In this document: positions 12,579 through 24,659 of the stretch, piece by piece
Layout: each line of letters opens with the position of its first letter
Numbering within the stretch: the stretch's first letter is position 1
NCBI GenBank assembly: GCA_029891345.1
Contig: CM057009.1
Span: 302,723,466-302,787,465, forward strand
DNA: 64,000 bases
Reading direction: 5' to 3'
Source of the DNA: Dryococelus australis
Lineage: Eukaryota > Arthropoda > Insecta > Phasmatodea > Phasmatidae
Position numbers and translations under genes: made by a program
Notes under the pieces: model-generated
Databases searched by the model: none
Told to the model about the DNA's origin: nothing
Seen by the model: the letters and a program-made list of their open reading frames with translations, nothing else

Positions 12579-13069
12579 CTGAACACCAAAAATATATACA
12601 GAGACAACCCAATGCATTCACTTCGTATCACAAGTGGGAGTCTTTTCATCCGCAGATGCACACATTAAAAACAGGTTTACACCCACAATATTTTTACACA
12701 GATTTCCAAAATTGCCAAACCAATTTGAGGAAAATCTCGCAATTTATTCGATCTGCTAACTTCTGCAAATACGAGTACATGCCTCCTTTAACGAGAAAAA
12801 AATGAACCTCTTAGTGTCGGGTAAACCAAAGACATTTTATGCTGATTGATATTTACTCACATGAAAAACTATTAAGGTATGGGAGTACTGGGCCAACTTG
12901 CAGGAACAGGAAATGAAAACACCCAGGAACGAACTTGAAGTAATGTGCTTCATGGTCCAAACAGCACTACAAAGTTATATTTACGAATGATATCATTATA
13001 TAATAATGACAAATTCTTCCAATTTTAATTCTAATTAACTCTGCACCTTCGGCAGGAAATTCCTATTGC

Positions 13070-13712
13070 TGTGGCTGGCTCCCAAGAGGGCTGCTCAGCA
13101 GTGCACTGAGGTAAGGCACAGAGCGACCTCGGCCAGCAGAGCCTTTGTTTTAAATAACACATACCAGGGGATTGAGTATGACAGGAAATGAGTATAAAAG
13201 CTCAGCACGATGGTGGCTCTGGGCGCAATCTTGCCTGCCGCTGGTGGAGGCTCTGCCCGAGGACAACGAGACGAGAGGACCGCAGTCCGTGGTCCGTCTT
13301 CGATGCTCGACAAGCCCACCATCGAGAGAGCTGCTGCGAGACTGCGACAACGAAAGGGCAATTATCCAATCCCTGGTATGGCGACCTAAGGCATGCTAGG
13401 TCGTGGGACTTGTGATGGCTTTAAGCTCCTTCTGAGCATACATTCGTCTTAATAATGTTAAGCTACCATACGCTTGTTTACTGTAATCAGCACACCTTGT
13501 GAGACATTAACAGTCGAGACCTTTTGCTAATTGTAGCTGATTGATTGTAGAATCTTGATCATTGCTTGAGATGCCTACTTGAGGCGTTATTGTAAATTTA
13601 GTAATTAATAAAAGTAGTCTTTTGTATCTGAGTGATTTTCCTTTGAGCTACCCTTGTTCCTCCTTGTAAATGCGTGGACTGATTCATCCTCAGGACAGGT
13701 CACAGCTGGTGG
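13070..13712 (+). repeat. 5' LTR of Gypsy element 2 (approximate ends)
   Basis: This is a GC-richer block with TATAAAAG at 13194-13201, a transcribed-looking R region and AATAAA-type signals near 13603-13609. It ends around ggacaggtcaca (13694), followed by tggtggagatgctcag, which begins TGG as primer-binding sites do. Gag follows. There is no second copy in the window to fix the boundaries, so they are estimates. The two-frame open stretches at 13095-13415 are side effects of GC content rather than genes. Confidence 0.55.
13194..13201 (+). promoter_or_regulatory. TATA box of the LTR
   Basis: TATAAAAG is a canonical TATA element about 400 bp upstream of the AATAAA-type signal in the same LTR. 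That spacing fits an LTR promoter whose transcript starts some 25-30 bp downstream. Confidence 0.5.
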
Positions 13713-14084
13713 AGATGCTCAGTTATCCCACCCTCCCTTTAAAGTAAAATTAAGTTAAAATCGATTAAATACAATAGAGAAATTCGTAAAAATGTATAGC
13801 ACTGTCCACCAGCCTTCAGGGTTTAAATTCCCTCGAGTAAACCAGGTCAACATATCCATCGTAGTAGACATTTGAAAGAAATCGTAAGCACTCATTCACT
13901 TCAGTGCATGTTGTGTGAGTCAGCAGAATATCGCGACCGCAAAAATGCAAGTGGACAGAATTGCCACATTGCAAAAGCTGCCAGGCCAGACAGTCGCCAA
14001 GAGTATTCTGTAGAATAGCCTGTGTGCTTTGCCTCTAATTAATTAATGCATGCTTAAAACACGGTTCCGCTCTTCGGACCGTAT

Positions 14085-15345
14085 TTGAACTTTTGCTTAT
14101 TGCAAATTTCCACAAAAGTGTTTGCAACTGTGGAAAAAGCTTGCTATATTGGTGAGTGTTATATTACACATATTACAGAGGCAAACAGAAAACACATTAC
14201 ATGTAAAATAAACCCACCACCTCTCTTGCCAAAACAGTTAGGAATATTTAAAAACACGCCACTATCGACTTAACAGAAACACAAAAGAATTTTCAAAAGC
14301 AGAACACAAGTACAGAAAAATTACAGCAGCTCATAGCGTGGGCAGAAAATTTATTAACTGAGAACCCAGATATCGTAGGAAAATTCGACACAATGTCAAC
14401 ACGACTGACACCTAACCTCATCAGCAAAATCTCACATAGCTGCCTTTTGCCATCCACACCCCCACCCTAGCATTAAAATACAGAACAAAAGACACATATT
14501 ATTTAACATCAGTAAAAATAGACACAACAACAGAACACGAAAGTTCAAACTTTAATGAACTCACAACTGAACACACATATTAGAATTCACCCTTAGCTTC
14601 CCACTCCAGACACAAGAAAACCACATGGCTAACCCATCAACAATTAACGTGATATGACATCACATGACAGTCAATACATTTTTGGGCAATGGAAGTGGCA
14701 AATAGTCTGAATTCCTGGAACAATGCACTCATGCTAGCGAAAATAACAACTGGGATGATATTGAGAAATTATGTAGATTGAAATACTATGTCACAGGTTC
14801 AGCCAAGCACATGTTGGAAAATTATCTACAATGTCACGCAGGCCAAGCCACTTGGAACGACACAATTTCTAAAATTAGAAAAACTTTTTCTAACACCAGC
14901 AAGCAAAGAACACTTGAGAAATCTCTTATACACAACAAAAAAAAAAAAAAAAACTGCACAAAAGTGCTCAAAATCACACTGAAAACCTATTATTCTACAG
15001 GTGTAACACAACCATACAGTCACAGACACAGAATTTAAGTATTGTGTGGCGATCACTCCTGTCCATCAGAGACAAAATTGTAGACCACAAAAATAATACA
15101 ATTGACAACCTCCTTACGGACATACAAAGGGTAGAGGTAGGATTGCTTCAGTATAATCAACCAATCACAGGGCGACTTACCCACACACATACAGATTCAT
15201 TAAGGGCAGAAATGGTAAAATACAAGGAGGAAATTGCGAACCTCATGCTCCAGAACCAAAAGCCCTTTAATTACAGAAATCAACAAAGACTAAAAAAATG
15301 CACAGACACCTCAGTATGTAAAATACAACAAATACAGGTGTAACA
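14085..15345 (+). pseudogene. Gag capsid region of Gypsy element 2
   Basis: Open pieces in several frames occur here (14085-14273, 14778-15038, 15044-15343). The middle one includes the WNDTISKIRKTF-type segment, in the style of Gypsy gag capsid domains, and is disrupted at an A-rich run (14937-14953). Assignment rests on position between the LTR and the knuckle plus general gag-like composition. No single diagnostic motif is present. Confidence 0.45.
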
Positions 15346-15984
15346 AACAACCTGTGATCATAGTTAAAGAATATGTGCAAACACCACAAAAGTTTTACAA
15401 CACCCAAAAAACCAACAGAAGTCCGCCAAAAAATGGCAACTTTTAACAAATGAACAACTTCTGAGCATACCTCTCACAACACAATAATGCTCAAATTCAT
15501 AACCAAACAGGAACAAAGTACAACGTAACACCAAATTTACTGAACCAAAAATCTCCTATATGTGAGGGCAATAAGCAACATCCCCACAGACAAATTAGGA
15601 TGTAAGGTGCACCAAACAAACAATCATAATTGCAGACATGCAGGGTTCTTAAGTACCATTACTGGAAATCACAGAAAATCGTGACACAGTGAAAACAGAC
15701 TCTCCCAAATAAATTACAGAAGCCATAAAGCATAACCAGAGGTAAAAATGATGAGAGAAAAACATAGCAAGGCAAAATAAACATTCAATCAGAAGTAAAT
15801 GTAAGATGTATAATTAACGCCTGCGAGGCGTACTTTAGTAAGAGAATACCAACACAGTCCTACGTGGAAATAGCTAGATATACTGCACTTTCAGAAAAAT
15901 TCCAAATCCCATAGGAAAACAAAAAGTTAAGTTAATGAGAAGATTTACAAACGCGAAAGTAAAGAAACCAGGTCAGGTGGCATT
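15346..15984 (+). other. Degraded inner part of Gypsy element 2 gag
   Basis: No frame is open for long. The stretch lies within the retrotransposon between two gag pieces and is presumably mutated gag. Confidence 0.35.
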
Positions 15985-16440
15985 ATGTTTAAGGAACCTA
16001 ATTGCAGGTCATGGAGAAACAGAGAGAATCCCGATACCTCAAACAAGGACACAGCATCACGTCACCATATCACGGCGGCCATGAAAGCCGATATGGTAGA
16101 TAGCACGGATGCGGTGGGGCAAGCTGAGGTCAGGCCCGCAAAATGCACGAGTCAGCGTGATCATGACATCAGCGCACGTGCAGCCTTCATTGGACCGTGG
16201 TCGCTGGTAGCCATGATGTGCGCCTTGTGTTCCTATCACGGTCATGGAGCCACTGAATGCCTGCTTTTTCCGAATCAAACACAGAATTTCAATACAAACA
16301 TAAATGAGAGATTTAAGAATTACAAAAGATGTTTTGGCTTAGCAGAAGTAAAAGTGAGCATCCCTAATACAGGTAGTAATAATGCACCACGTGTCAGTAA
16401 TAACACATACAAGGAAAACTGCGGTGATGATGAAAAGTAG
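15985..16440 (+). pseudogene. Gag nucleocapsid region with CCHC knuckle
   Basis: A 151-codon open stretch contains CALCSYHGHGATEC, a perfect C-x2-C-x4-H-x4-C zinc knuckle that binds genomic RNA in retroelement Gag. The downstream part is Asn-rich. It sits just before the protease, the normal Gag/Pol order. The upstream join to the capsid part is broken. Confidence 0.65.
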
Positions 16441-16579
16441 AAATTGAGCCACAGATCCATTTTCCAAAATACAAACATACAAGCCCCATGGACCGGCAAG
16501 GATTAATGTTGTGTAAGCTATGTACAAACATCAATGCCATGTGTCCTTGTCCGGCTCATGGGCAGGTGATATAACACGT

Positions 16580-17121
16580 TGCTCAACACGGGATGCTCGC
16601 TTTCCTGTGTAGCCACAACACTTGTAAACAAACACAACTGGCAACAAGTGATGGAACAGTTTTCATTAGTGGGAGCTACAACAGATATTGACTTTACCAA
16701 ATACAAAAGCAATTCTAATATTAATAAAGCAGGTTACAATTTCAATCAAGACATCCTTTTAATTGATAATTTAAAATTAGACATTATATTAGGAGTATAT
16801 TTTATTAAAAGAAATGACAGAGTGCCAGTACTCACCAAAGATGTAATGGATGTACACTCTTATCAAAATAAAGGAGTTATTGAAATACCAATAAATACTA
16901 ATCAACTGTATTGTGAAAAAAACAAGTGCAACAAATACTACATTAATAAAGTCGAATCTCTGGACAACCCAAGGGATACTACTGCTCCAGGTGGCATAAA
17001 TGAAATCCTATTGTCACACATGAAAACACAATTTAGAGAATTACTAGATAATTACAAAGATCATTTCACAACTAACATAACTGAACAAACAGAAATGAAA
17101 TATTATGCAATTAAATTATAA
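16580..17121 (+). pseudogene. Aspartic protease and linker to RT, Gypsy element 2
   Basis: The reading frame begins Leu-Leu-Asn-Thr-Gly-Cys-Ser at 16580. In retropepsins this is the DTG active-site loop, so the catalytic Asp has become Asn. About 70 residues on comes LDIILGVYFIKRND, the hydrophobic-Ile-Leu-Gly signature that closes the fold. The linker after it leads towards the RT N-terminus. The domain order is correct but the enzyme cannot be active. Confidence 0.65.
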
Positions 17122-17403
17122 TGAATTACTAACAAACCTATTCATACTTGACCTTACAGAATCTTCCACAACTATACGGACATGTACTCAAACAAATCCA
17201 ACAGATTCTTGATGCACAGATAATTACTCCTTCTGACTCCCCTTACACCACACCAAGCCTAGTCAAAAAGAAATGCCAAGGTGGCATAAGATTTTAATGA
17301 ACTTTAGGCTACTTAACATATATTGGAAAAAGGTTCAATATCCTATCCCCATAACCCAAGATATAATTAACACACTCCAAAATTCCAAGTATATTTCATC
17401 TAT
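17122..17403 (+). pseudogene. Truncated start of reverse transcriptase, Gypsy element 2
   Basis: Across two frame changes, the translation shows the RT opening block of Gypsy elements: an Ile-x-Pro-Ser-Asp-Ser-Pro-Tyr segment, then a basic ValLysLysLys stretch, then an MNFRLLN segment and YPIPITQDI. Similarity ends at the TA-rich junction near 17403. The catalytic palm is absent. Confidence 0.65.
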
Positions 17404-17412
17404 ATATATATA

Positions 17413-18650
17413 TGTTCAGTGGAAAGGGGTGTAAGGTGTATTGGGGTGATATTGCTCACTTCAGCACCTGTTGGGGACATACGATGACTTTCGGGTCAGA
17501 GGTGTCTCCTCTCTTGCTGGAAGGTACGGGAAGGGAGTAAGGGCCCATTGCTCCTGGATGGTCTCGGTCTGGTCGAGGAACCGACCTGTAATGGGCATAA
17601 GGCAGTCCATGGAAGCTTGGTCACCATGGACAAGATGACCGGAGTTTTAGTCATTACATGTAGAATGACTAAACCTCCTCGATGTCGCAGTTTGGCAGGA
17701 TTAGCACAGGGTAACTGGCTTTCAAATGGGCGTCAGGTGTTCCAGTATTGTGTGGGATAACCAGTGGTACTGCCCGAGACTATGGGATAGGATCTCCCCG
17801 CTCTGATGCAAAACTGTGCACCACCCTTAGGAAGGAGCATATGGACAGTGAAGTGTCGGGGATATTACCAAGCCATAGTATCGAAGCCCAAATGCAACAC
17901 TGCTGCATAACGGTCAAGTATGTGCAAGACCACAGCCACCACTGACCCATGGAGACCCACACCTTCTTGTGGTGCCGCTAGGCAACCTCCATATTTGGGG
18001 CGTTGGCAAATGTGGATATCCCGGGTGTTCTCTGTGCCTCACCTTGGTCACTCGGGTGGAGAAGGGTATCTGCCAGCAGGAAAGGTTTATTACGGCATTG
18101 AGTAATGGCCTGGAATTCTGGTGGGCCGGTCGACTACTTTACGGTCAGGCCATTGGGGCCCAATATCTGGGTTTTAGTGAAGAACCTAAAAAACTTGGTA
18201 ATGGACGAGAGGTGGGAGGAGTCAGTGTCTGTGTGGGCCAGTCTTAACCTGTGGACTTGGCATGCACAGATTCTGGTGAATTGATCCTCGGGAAAACCCA
18301 CAATTGTCATGGAAAGTAAGGAGCATGGGGTGACCTCTGAGCCTGTATCGGTGGCTTTCCTGGTACCAGTTCACAGAGGGAAACGACTCGTGCTGGCAGT
18401 GGTATCGCTTCAAACCTGGAGGCAATGATATATATAAAGATTTATAACATCTGCTCCAGGGTGTTAAATGCCTCCAAAATGGTATAATGGAGAACAGTAA
18501 ACTTAAAGGGGAGCTTTGACCCCCATCACGAACAACTGTAAAGTGATAAACTGAGCAAACGAGATAACAGCACAGAAGAAGACCCGGGGGGCTGCCGCTA
18601 AGAAGGTCGCCAGTTTTATCACACGAGTATACAATATAGTATGACAGCAT
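17413..18650. repeat. Unclassified GC-richer repeat-like block
   Basis: Base composition changes sharply at 17413, from AT-rich RT sequence to about half GC, and changes back near 18650. Open frames on both strands reach 70-142 codons but carry no domain I recognise. The sharp edges, and insertion into a Gypsy element at a TA run, suggest a younger mobile element such as a LINE 5' region or a non-autonomous transposon. No terminal repeats are evident. Confidence 0.4.
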
Positions 18651-19213
18651 GAATACATTGGGATATTTTAAATAGCGATTTTACAAAAACTCCAGTTCGT
18701 TACTAAGCCTGAACCTGCAGAGATACATATTCATATTGGCGATATTTCAACTTACGGATGTCAGTGTATCATAACCATATAAACAATACATTTTAGAAGG
18801 GCTAGAAGCAGGAGCTTGATCAAAAACGTTGTTAGTTTTTGTTACAAAGTTAGTGCACCTACAGTCTGCTACTACCATCATGCCCAGGAAAAGTTCCGAT
18901 GCTCGCTAACATACACTACACATACACATACACATACACTATTAATCGTTGCATGGTGCCACATAGAAAAAAGGTTATGTATTAAGCAAGCATATAAGCT
19001 ATGAATTCGCTCAAAATTCTTCAATGCGCATGTGCTTACACATATGAGGTCGTTTACCTATTCACAAAAAATAAATGTATGGCTGCAAGAGAAAGTACTC
19101 AGGTTAAAAGAAATACTACAATTTGTGAAATTATACAGATTTGGGCACATCAGTTCAGGCCCTCACTGAAAAGTGCTCCGAGGTCTTTTTTGCAAGGATG
19201 ACATATTTAATAA
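18651..19213. other. Non-coding spacer with short microsatellite
   Basis: No gene is supported. A run of (acacat)n-like units lies at 18912-18939. Confidence 0.4.
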
Positions 19214-19214
19214 T

Positions 19215-19440
19215 GCAGAAAAATAGGGGTAGCACAGTGATGCAGTAGCTAGATAGCTCGCCTCCCATCACGAGTGTATTCACATCCTTCCCTCCGCAAA
19301 CATATTCGTGCAGGAAGCAATATTAAGTCAATTTCATTCCTCACACCGCGGTTTTCCCCCAACACGGCGAGCAAGGTTAAATTCCTGGTGGGACATGTTC
19401 TCTTGGATTGCTTCCTACCACTGTTTCTCCTAGGGAACAA
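19215..19440 (+). mobile_element. tRNA-derived SINE-like element
   Basis: The sequence gggtagcacagtgatgcag (19228-19246) contains an A-box close to TRGCNNAGTGG. A degenerate B-box-like stretch, tgtattcacatcc, follows about 45 bp later (19276). The intervening gctcgcctcccatcacga resembles the body of invertebrate tRNA-like SINEs. The 3' limit and target-site duplication are unclear. A truncated tRNA pseudogene is the alternative. Confidence 0.5.
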
Positions 19441-20429
19441 AACTTAGTTTCCATTTTATTGTTTATAAAGATTAGAAATTATTGCAAATGCTGCCAGAGT
19501 AGAGGTAACATACTCACCTGTTCACATATCACTTTCATGGTGCTAAAGTCATACAGCAATGTTGCTGGCCTGCAGAGGGATGGGGGTGGAGGAGACTGGG
19601 CAAATCTGTATTCATGCTAGGAATTAAATTTTACCTGTGGTGTGGTTATGTGGAGTGCTAATAGCTCTTTTACCCCATAGGAAATAAAAATGCCCAAATA
19701 TCATTCTACGACCAGTTATCATTTTACGTGGTATCAGTCTTTAGACTGTGATGGAATGCAGTTTCAGCCTTCTCGACGTGTGTTTTCAATATTCGCATCA
19801 GAGTATATGATTCTCAGATGCATAATGGCTCCTCGCAGAATGTTGGAATTTTATCTTGGGTTACTGCTGTGAATGGTGATAAATTACATTTTAGTAAGTG
19901 AAGGATGCACATTTCTCTTTCGTGTCATGATTAAAAGGGTTCGCTACGCTTATGTGAGCGACGATCTGTATTCTGCACTCGTCCAATTCTTTCGTGTTTT
20001 TGAGTACATAGAGTGAATGCAAACGAAACGCCACAATACTCGCATATTGCGTTTGCAAATAAAATCGATGGCACAAATACATATTTAAACAAAAAAAAAA
20101 CAAGTTTTATACCTATTTTATGAGGGTACATATTACTTCAGAGGCTTGTTGGCCGGAACAGATACTCCAAATTTGAAGAAAAAAAATTCACGGGAAAATA
20201 TATGCATATTACGAGAACTTCCGATGTTACCCTACAATTTGTTGTGCCCTTGCTGTACTTGTGAATCAGATTGGGGCCTTGAATCTTGTCAACTCAGGTG
20301 CAAAATTGGGACAACTGCAGTGAAAGGACGTGATCCCTTTCCCCCACGATATGACCATAGGGGTATAAGATCTACGTAAACATAAAGGCATAGCTGCAAA
20401 GCTATGTTACACATCTATATGCGACTTGA
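19441..20429. other. Non-coding spacer
   Basis: No gene is supported. Frames of 60-77 codons on both strands have no family signature. Confidence 0.35.
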
Positions 20430-21420
20430 AATGGAATAGCCGAACTTAAAATAACTTACCGGATGGAATGCTAAAAAGATGAAGGACGAAAGATGGTATT
20501 CATCCATTTCACGCTTCAGATGATAAACTGGCGAGGGGCGACTGTTTTCACATTAACTCATTTCCCGCCACTAGTGTGCACTCTGGTGGACAGTGTTGGA
20601 AAATCAGAGAGGTAGTAGTAAATTATTAAGGGAGGGAGAATAATTGGTAGGACGATAGTGGTAGGATGAGCGGTAACAGAAATAATACCCAATGAAGTAC
20701 AGGCTAAATTGAGTTGAGCGAGGGAAGGTGGTCACCTTGAGGAGGGCCGAGAGAAATGAGGGGTGTGCGGAGTGAGTGAGAAAAAGGTGAGAGAGGGATG
20801 TGGGAGTGGTCAGGTTTGATGTAAAACCAATAAAAATTTTGAGGGGGTGGGGCGAAATAATGACAACTAAAATAATAATATAAACTGACAGTTATTAGCG
20901 GCAAAGGGTAAACTAGTGAGAAGGGAAGGGGGTGTGACATAAATCCAATGAGATGTAAAAGGGGTATAATAAAACAGTGTGGTGGGGGTGAATGGGGTCG
21001 AGCTAGTGGTTTAGGTCATTCTACTGCTGGTTTTTGTGTCGTAAGTATGTGAGCTGTCTCATCTTTGTTTCGAAACCCGGACCTCCAGTTTGTAATTCTA
21101 TGTATGTTTTTTTTTTTTTCAAAGTTATTTTGAAAGTATTTTTGATGTTTTAAAATAAAATAATTTATTTTATTTTATTTTATTTTGGGAACACTTTAAT
21201 ACATTTTCAAAAATTTCTTTATAATTTTTGGGATTATTTTAGTTTAATATTATTATAAGTTACAAACACATGGTCAAGGACATGTGTGCAAGGTCAATAT
21301 TAAGGTCTCCCACATCCTAGATGGCGGTCAAATGACATCACAATGTGATCGCCGGCCAGTGCCCTGTGCCTTTATGCCAGACACTACCACATCATTCTAC
21401 TGAACATGTTAAGAATAATC
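20430..21420 (-). repeat. Dispersed repeat, copy 2 of the inverted pair
   Basis: Reverse-complemented, it follows the order of blocks in 1156-2170, from ttccatttc-like sequence at its lower end to the gtctggcataaaggcacagggca block at its upper end (about 21345-21390). An internal taaaataaaataatttattttattttatttt stretch (21150-21185) is extra relative to copy 1. It has no conserved open frame. Confidence 0.65.
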
Positions 21421-21778
21421 ACCACATACACAGGATTAATTCAATCCAGCAAGAGAAACCATGATAACACATGAATATATGTGCCGAAGTTTGTTAAATT
21501 TATGATGGAGAATATAGTGATGGAAAATTGCCGCATCCTCTAACTACAAAACTAAATAAATTAAATATATATATATCGCTGTTTTCAAAGTAAAAAAATA
21601 ACATCCCAACAGCCTTGTATTGCTTGGTGAAATTTTATCAGATCTGTAAGTCTTCTGCTGCAAAGTAAATCTAAGAGTTCATAGGAACAATAACATCTTG
21701 AAATAGTCGCACGAACACACAGAGGAAGTAACTGCTGGTAATTATTTGCCTGGTTTAAAAGTTCCAGCATTATTTTAT
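21421..21778. other. Non-coding spacer between repeats
   Basis: I see no gene or element end between the inverted repeat and the Tc1-like element. Confidence 0.35.
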
Positions 21779-23300
21779 ACACTGGTGTACAAATATTAAG
21801 GGCAGAGTTAAAAACTTAACATAACAGCAGAACAAGCAGAAAGAAGTGACCGAAAAGCTGATGAGGATAGACCTTAGGACCGTGTACATTACAGCATGCA
21901 TATTTATATGGCTTGACACACACTGTGTGGGCTTGTGCGAAGAGTACAAATTATGAGCACAGTGTCCACTCAGCATTGCACTGGAAGATGTTGCAAAATT
22001 AACATAGGTTTGAAAGCCTTCGAGTGGTTATGTTATGTTGATATATACAACAGACTGTTCTGTTGACAACATCCGTACTATTTTAACAGAGGCCAAATTC
22101 CTGGGAAGTTGAAAGAATATTGAAGCATGGCAGTGTGGTTGCGGATATTGGATTCGCACACAACATCGTGACACGAACTGGATGGCATTTAGAACGACAG
22201 GGAAAGCTATACGAAGGGTTAGTAGTGATGGTCCACGAGCAACCACGGAGATGAACGACCTGTGTATTGTCCTGCAGAACAAGACACATGCAGTTCACTA
22301 CTGGACGGCCAATACTGTGTTTTACCATGACCAGGGTACTACTTACAGGTGATTTGTTCGTTGGGTGCCAGTATGGCATGTGCCATTGACGCCCAACCTT
22401 CGGATAAGGCATTTTCTGCGGTGAAGGGAACACAAGTGCTTGAATCTCAGCAACTGGGTTGAATGCTCTTTATCGATTAAAGCAGTTTTAATCTCACATG
22501 CGAATCCGAAAGTCTATAAATCTGAAGGTATCAAGTAAAATGCAATCACCTCTTCAACATTGTCAAAAGGCACCGGTTTTAAGGTAGCGGTGTTCTCGTT
22601 TGGAGAGGCATAATGCTTGGTGCCCATACAGAAAGTCTACATATTCCAAAGAGATTCAATCACTGATGATCGCTTCTTTACTGAGTTTCTCTTATGTGCA
22701 ACTTTATCGGGTCACTGCGGATACCGAGATCTTCTTCAAGGATACCAATGCCTCATCTCATCGTACATCATCTGTTGCCGAAATGTTGGAGAGTGAAATT
22801 ATTTGGAACATAAACTTGTCTACATGGTCCTCGAACCGAAATTCAGTTGATTATGTGTGGGAATGTGGTCGGGAGATGCCTAGCTGCACAACGCCAGCCA
22901 CCAGAAACGACTATTCAACTATGATCGGCACTACACGTGGAATGGTTCATGATGATTACTGAGCTTGTCGACACCATACTGAGAACCAGCAGGTGGTGCA
23001 CATCCTGCATCGCAATCAGAGGTGATCATATTCTCTATTGAGGACTGATGTTTTTGCCTGTCGTCTCTCACAAGTATGTGTTTGTCTTCTGTACTGCTGT
23101 ACTCGGAACCCACTTAAAAAAATTTAATATGTTTTGAATCATTTGACATTGATTCTTGATCAATGATGTTCAACCTACCCTTAGCATTAAATTTCGACGA
23201 TGATGTAATATGCTTTATATCTATTTGAAACACTGCTGAACGACATTTTATGTGAAACCCTGTCCTGTCCTTAGCTTTTGCACACAATTGTACACTGCAA
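21779..23300 (+). mobile_element. Tc1-like DNA transposon, degraded
   Basis: The length (~1.5 kb) is typical of Tc1 elements. The left end, cactggtgtacaaatattaagggcag (21779), matches the reverse complement of the right end (about 23265-23300) with a small gap. This gives TIR-like ends starting CA(C/G)TG-GTACA. The interior encodes a Tc1 transposase on the plus strand, heavily mutated. A TA target duplication is plausible but not clean. Confidence 0.65.
22080..22965 (+). pseudogene. Tc1-family transposase pseudogene
   Basis: The N-terminal part includes the GPRATTEMND segment, which corresponds to the GRPRxTTxxxD linker between the helix-turn-helix domains of Tc1 transposases. Near the C-terminus, 22600-22962 reads SSHRTSSVAEML, then a WSSNRNSVDYVWE block. 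That block corresponds to the conserved W(P)(A)xSPDLNPIExxWD motif holding the last catalytic acid; in this copy SPDLNPIE has changed. Several frameshifts separate the parts. The protein would have cut and pasted its own element and is not functional here. Confidence 0.65.
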
Positions 23301-23384
23301 AACTATTAATTTACATGTCTGTTGTGTTTGCCATATAGTGCACACTCACAATCGGTTAAAGGGAAATATTAGTTTTTTTTATTG

Positions 23385-23823
23385 ATAAACATGATGTTCG
23401 GTAACTATCTGCCGAAATTCACACCACAGCATCTGTGGGCGAACAGAAACAAGAAACTCTAGTCACAAAATGTTCGGAAAAACATTTAGTATGTTTAAAT
23501 TGGAGTTGAATTCCGGCAATTGACGCCTAGTGTTTGCTGCCGTAGCGTCACCACAGTGGCAGGTGAGCTTTCTTTGCATGGTAGTCTATGTACAGGTGCT
23601 GGCCTTAAGTAGCGCCTCTGCCATTTGTCTTCATGTCATGCAACTTGTTGTGCACGCAGGTACATACGGCTGCGGACACCTGGCGTAGTTTTCCGAAATT
23701 CCACTTATATTTAAACATACTAAATTGCCTTTCCGAAAATTTCGTGACTAGAGTTTCTTGTTTTAGTTCACCCACAGATGATGTGATTTGAATTTCAACA
23801 GTTAGTTTCCAATCATCTTGTAC
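23385..23823. mobile_element. Fold-back MITE with ~130-bp arms
   Basis: The arm at about 23402-23543 matches the reverse complement of about 23677-23809 at roughly 80 percent identity by eye. The arms share aagaaactctagtcac, catctgtggg and tagtatgtttaaat. The ~130-bp loop encodes nothing. Weaker pairing may extend outward to 23385/23823. This is a non-autonomous DNA transposon of unknown superfamily. Confidence 0.75.
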
Positions 23824-24659
23824 GTGTCTCTACAATATTAATAGAAAATATGTTTTGTGTTTGAAGGCAATGTAAATAGTTTACTTAGATTTGGTTTTCA
23901 TTGGCATAATGAGAATACCACTGCAGCATTCATGGTGTGAAATATATAGACATTTATCTTAAACCCCAATATACTTTAAGAGGCAAATTTGATAATATGT
24001 GTTAAAATAAATTTCCTGATCCTTGTTAGTATGGTTGTAATCAATGACTGTTCCTTTCAACCGGCTCAATGGGCAATTTTATTTCTTATAAGCAATGAGG
24101 TTGATCAGAATGGTACTCTCACATGCAAGGAAGAGAGGTTTGTTTTAAGGAACTGCACCAGCATTTCTTTATGATGAGGATAGGAAATTACTTTTAAAAA
24201 CCACTTCCACAGCAGTTGGCCATCAATGAATGTTTACAAACACGGTTGGGTTGATAGGTTTAGAATGCATCTTGTCCGGCTGGTATGGAGGCAAGGAACA
24301 CAGACTATTTAAAATGAATACAGTGTTATTTCCTTCAAGGTTAATGAATACCGGAATATTGTGTTGTGTACAGGATCGCTTTCCTTGAAGTGGAGTAAGT
24401 GAATTGTCGTTTTATCCTTTATATTCTCAGATTTCCAATCTATCAGCATATTTTATTCCGAGGGGATTACAACTTATGTTCAGCAATTCTTAAGTGTGAC
24501 TTTACATCAGTATAAATACAGGTTCAACTAAAATAAATAAGTAAGGTATGATACCCTCGATGTGCGTATAAATTATTAAAATTCTAAATTTTCAAGAAGC
24601 TAAATTGCGTAGTTTATATATAGCTACATGCTATTAGATGTATTATTTAAGTGACTTAC
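23824..24659. other. Non-coding, probably intronic
   Basis: No gene is supported. It lies just downstream of the minus-strand exon 24660-24940, so if that exon is real this is intron sequence. Confidence 0.4.

Larger units (their letters stand above)
13070..17403 (+). mobile_element. Ty3/Gypsy LTR retrotransposon (element 2), 3'-truncated
   Basis: A 5' LTR-like segment with promoter and polyadenylation signals is followed by gag with a perfect CCHC knuckle, an aspartic protease and the start of RT, all plus strand. RT stops being recognisable at a TA-dinucleotide run (17401-17412), and a different repeat begins right after. No second LTR copy is seen. The element was cut by a later insertion or deletion. 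Confidence 0.75.

Noticed and set aside
13095-13415. Overlapping GC-rich frames on both strands
   Set aside because: They lie in an LTR-like block with a TATA box and polyadenylation signal; codon use shows no bias for any frame.
19215-19440. Functional tRNA gene
   Set aside because: Only an A-box is good. The B-box is degenerate and no cloverleaf with paired acceptor stem was found.
22028-22433. Two minus-strand frames of 84-116 codons
   Set aside because: Antisense shadows of the Tc1 transposase.
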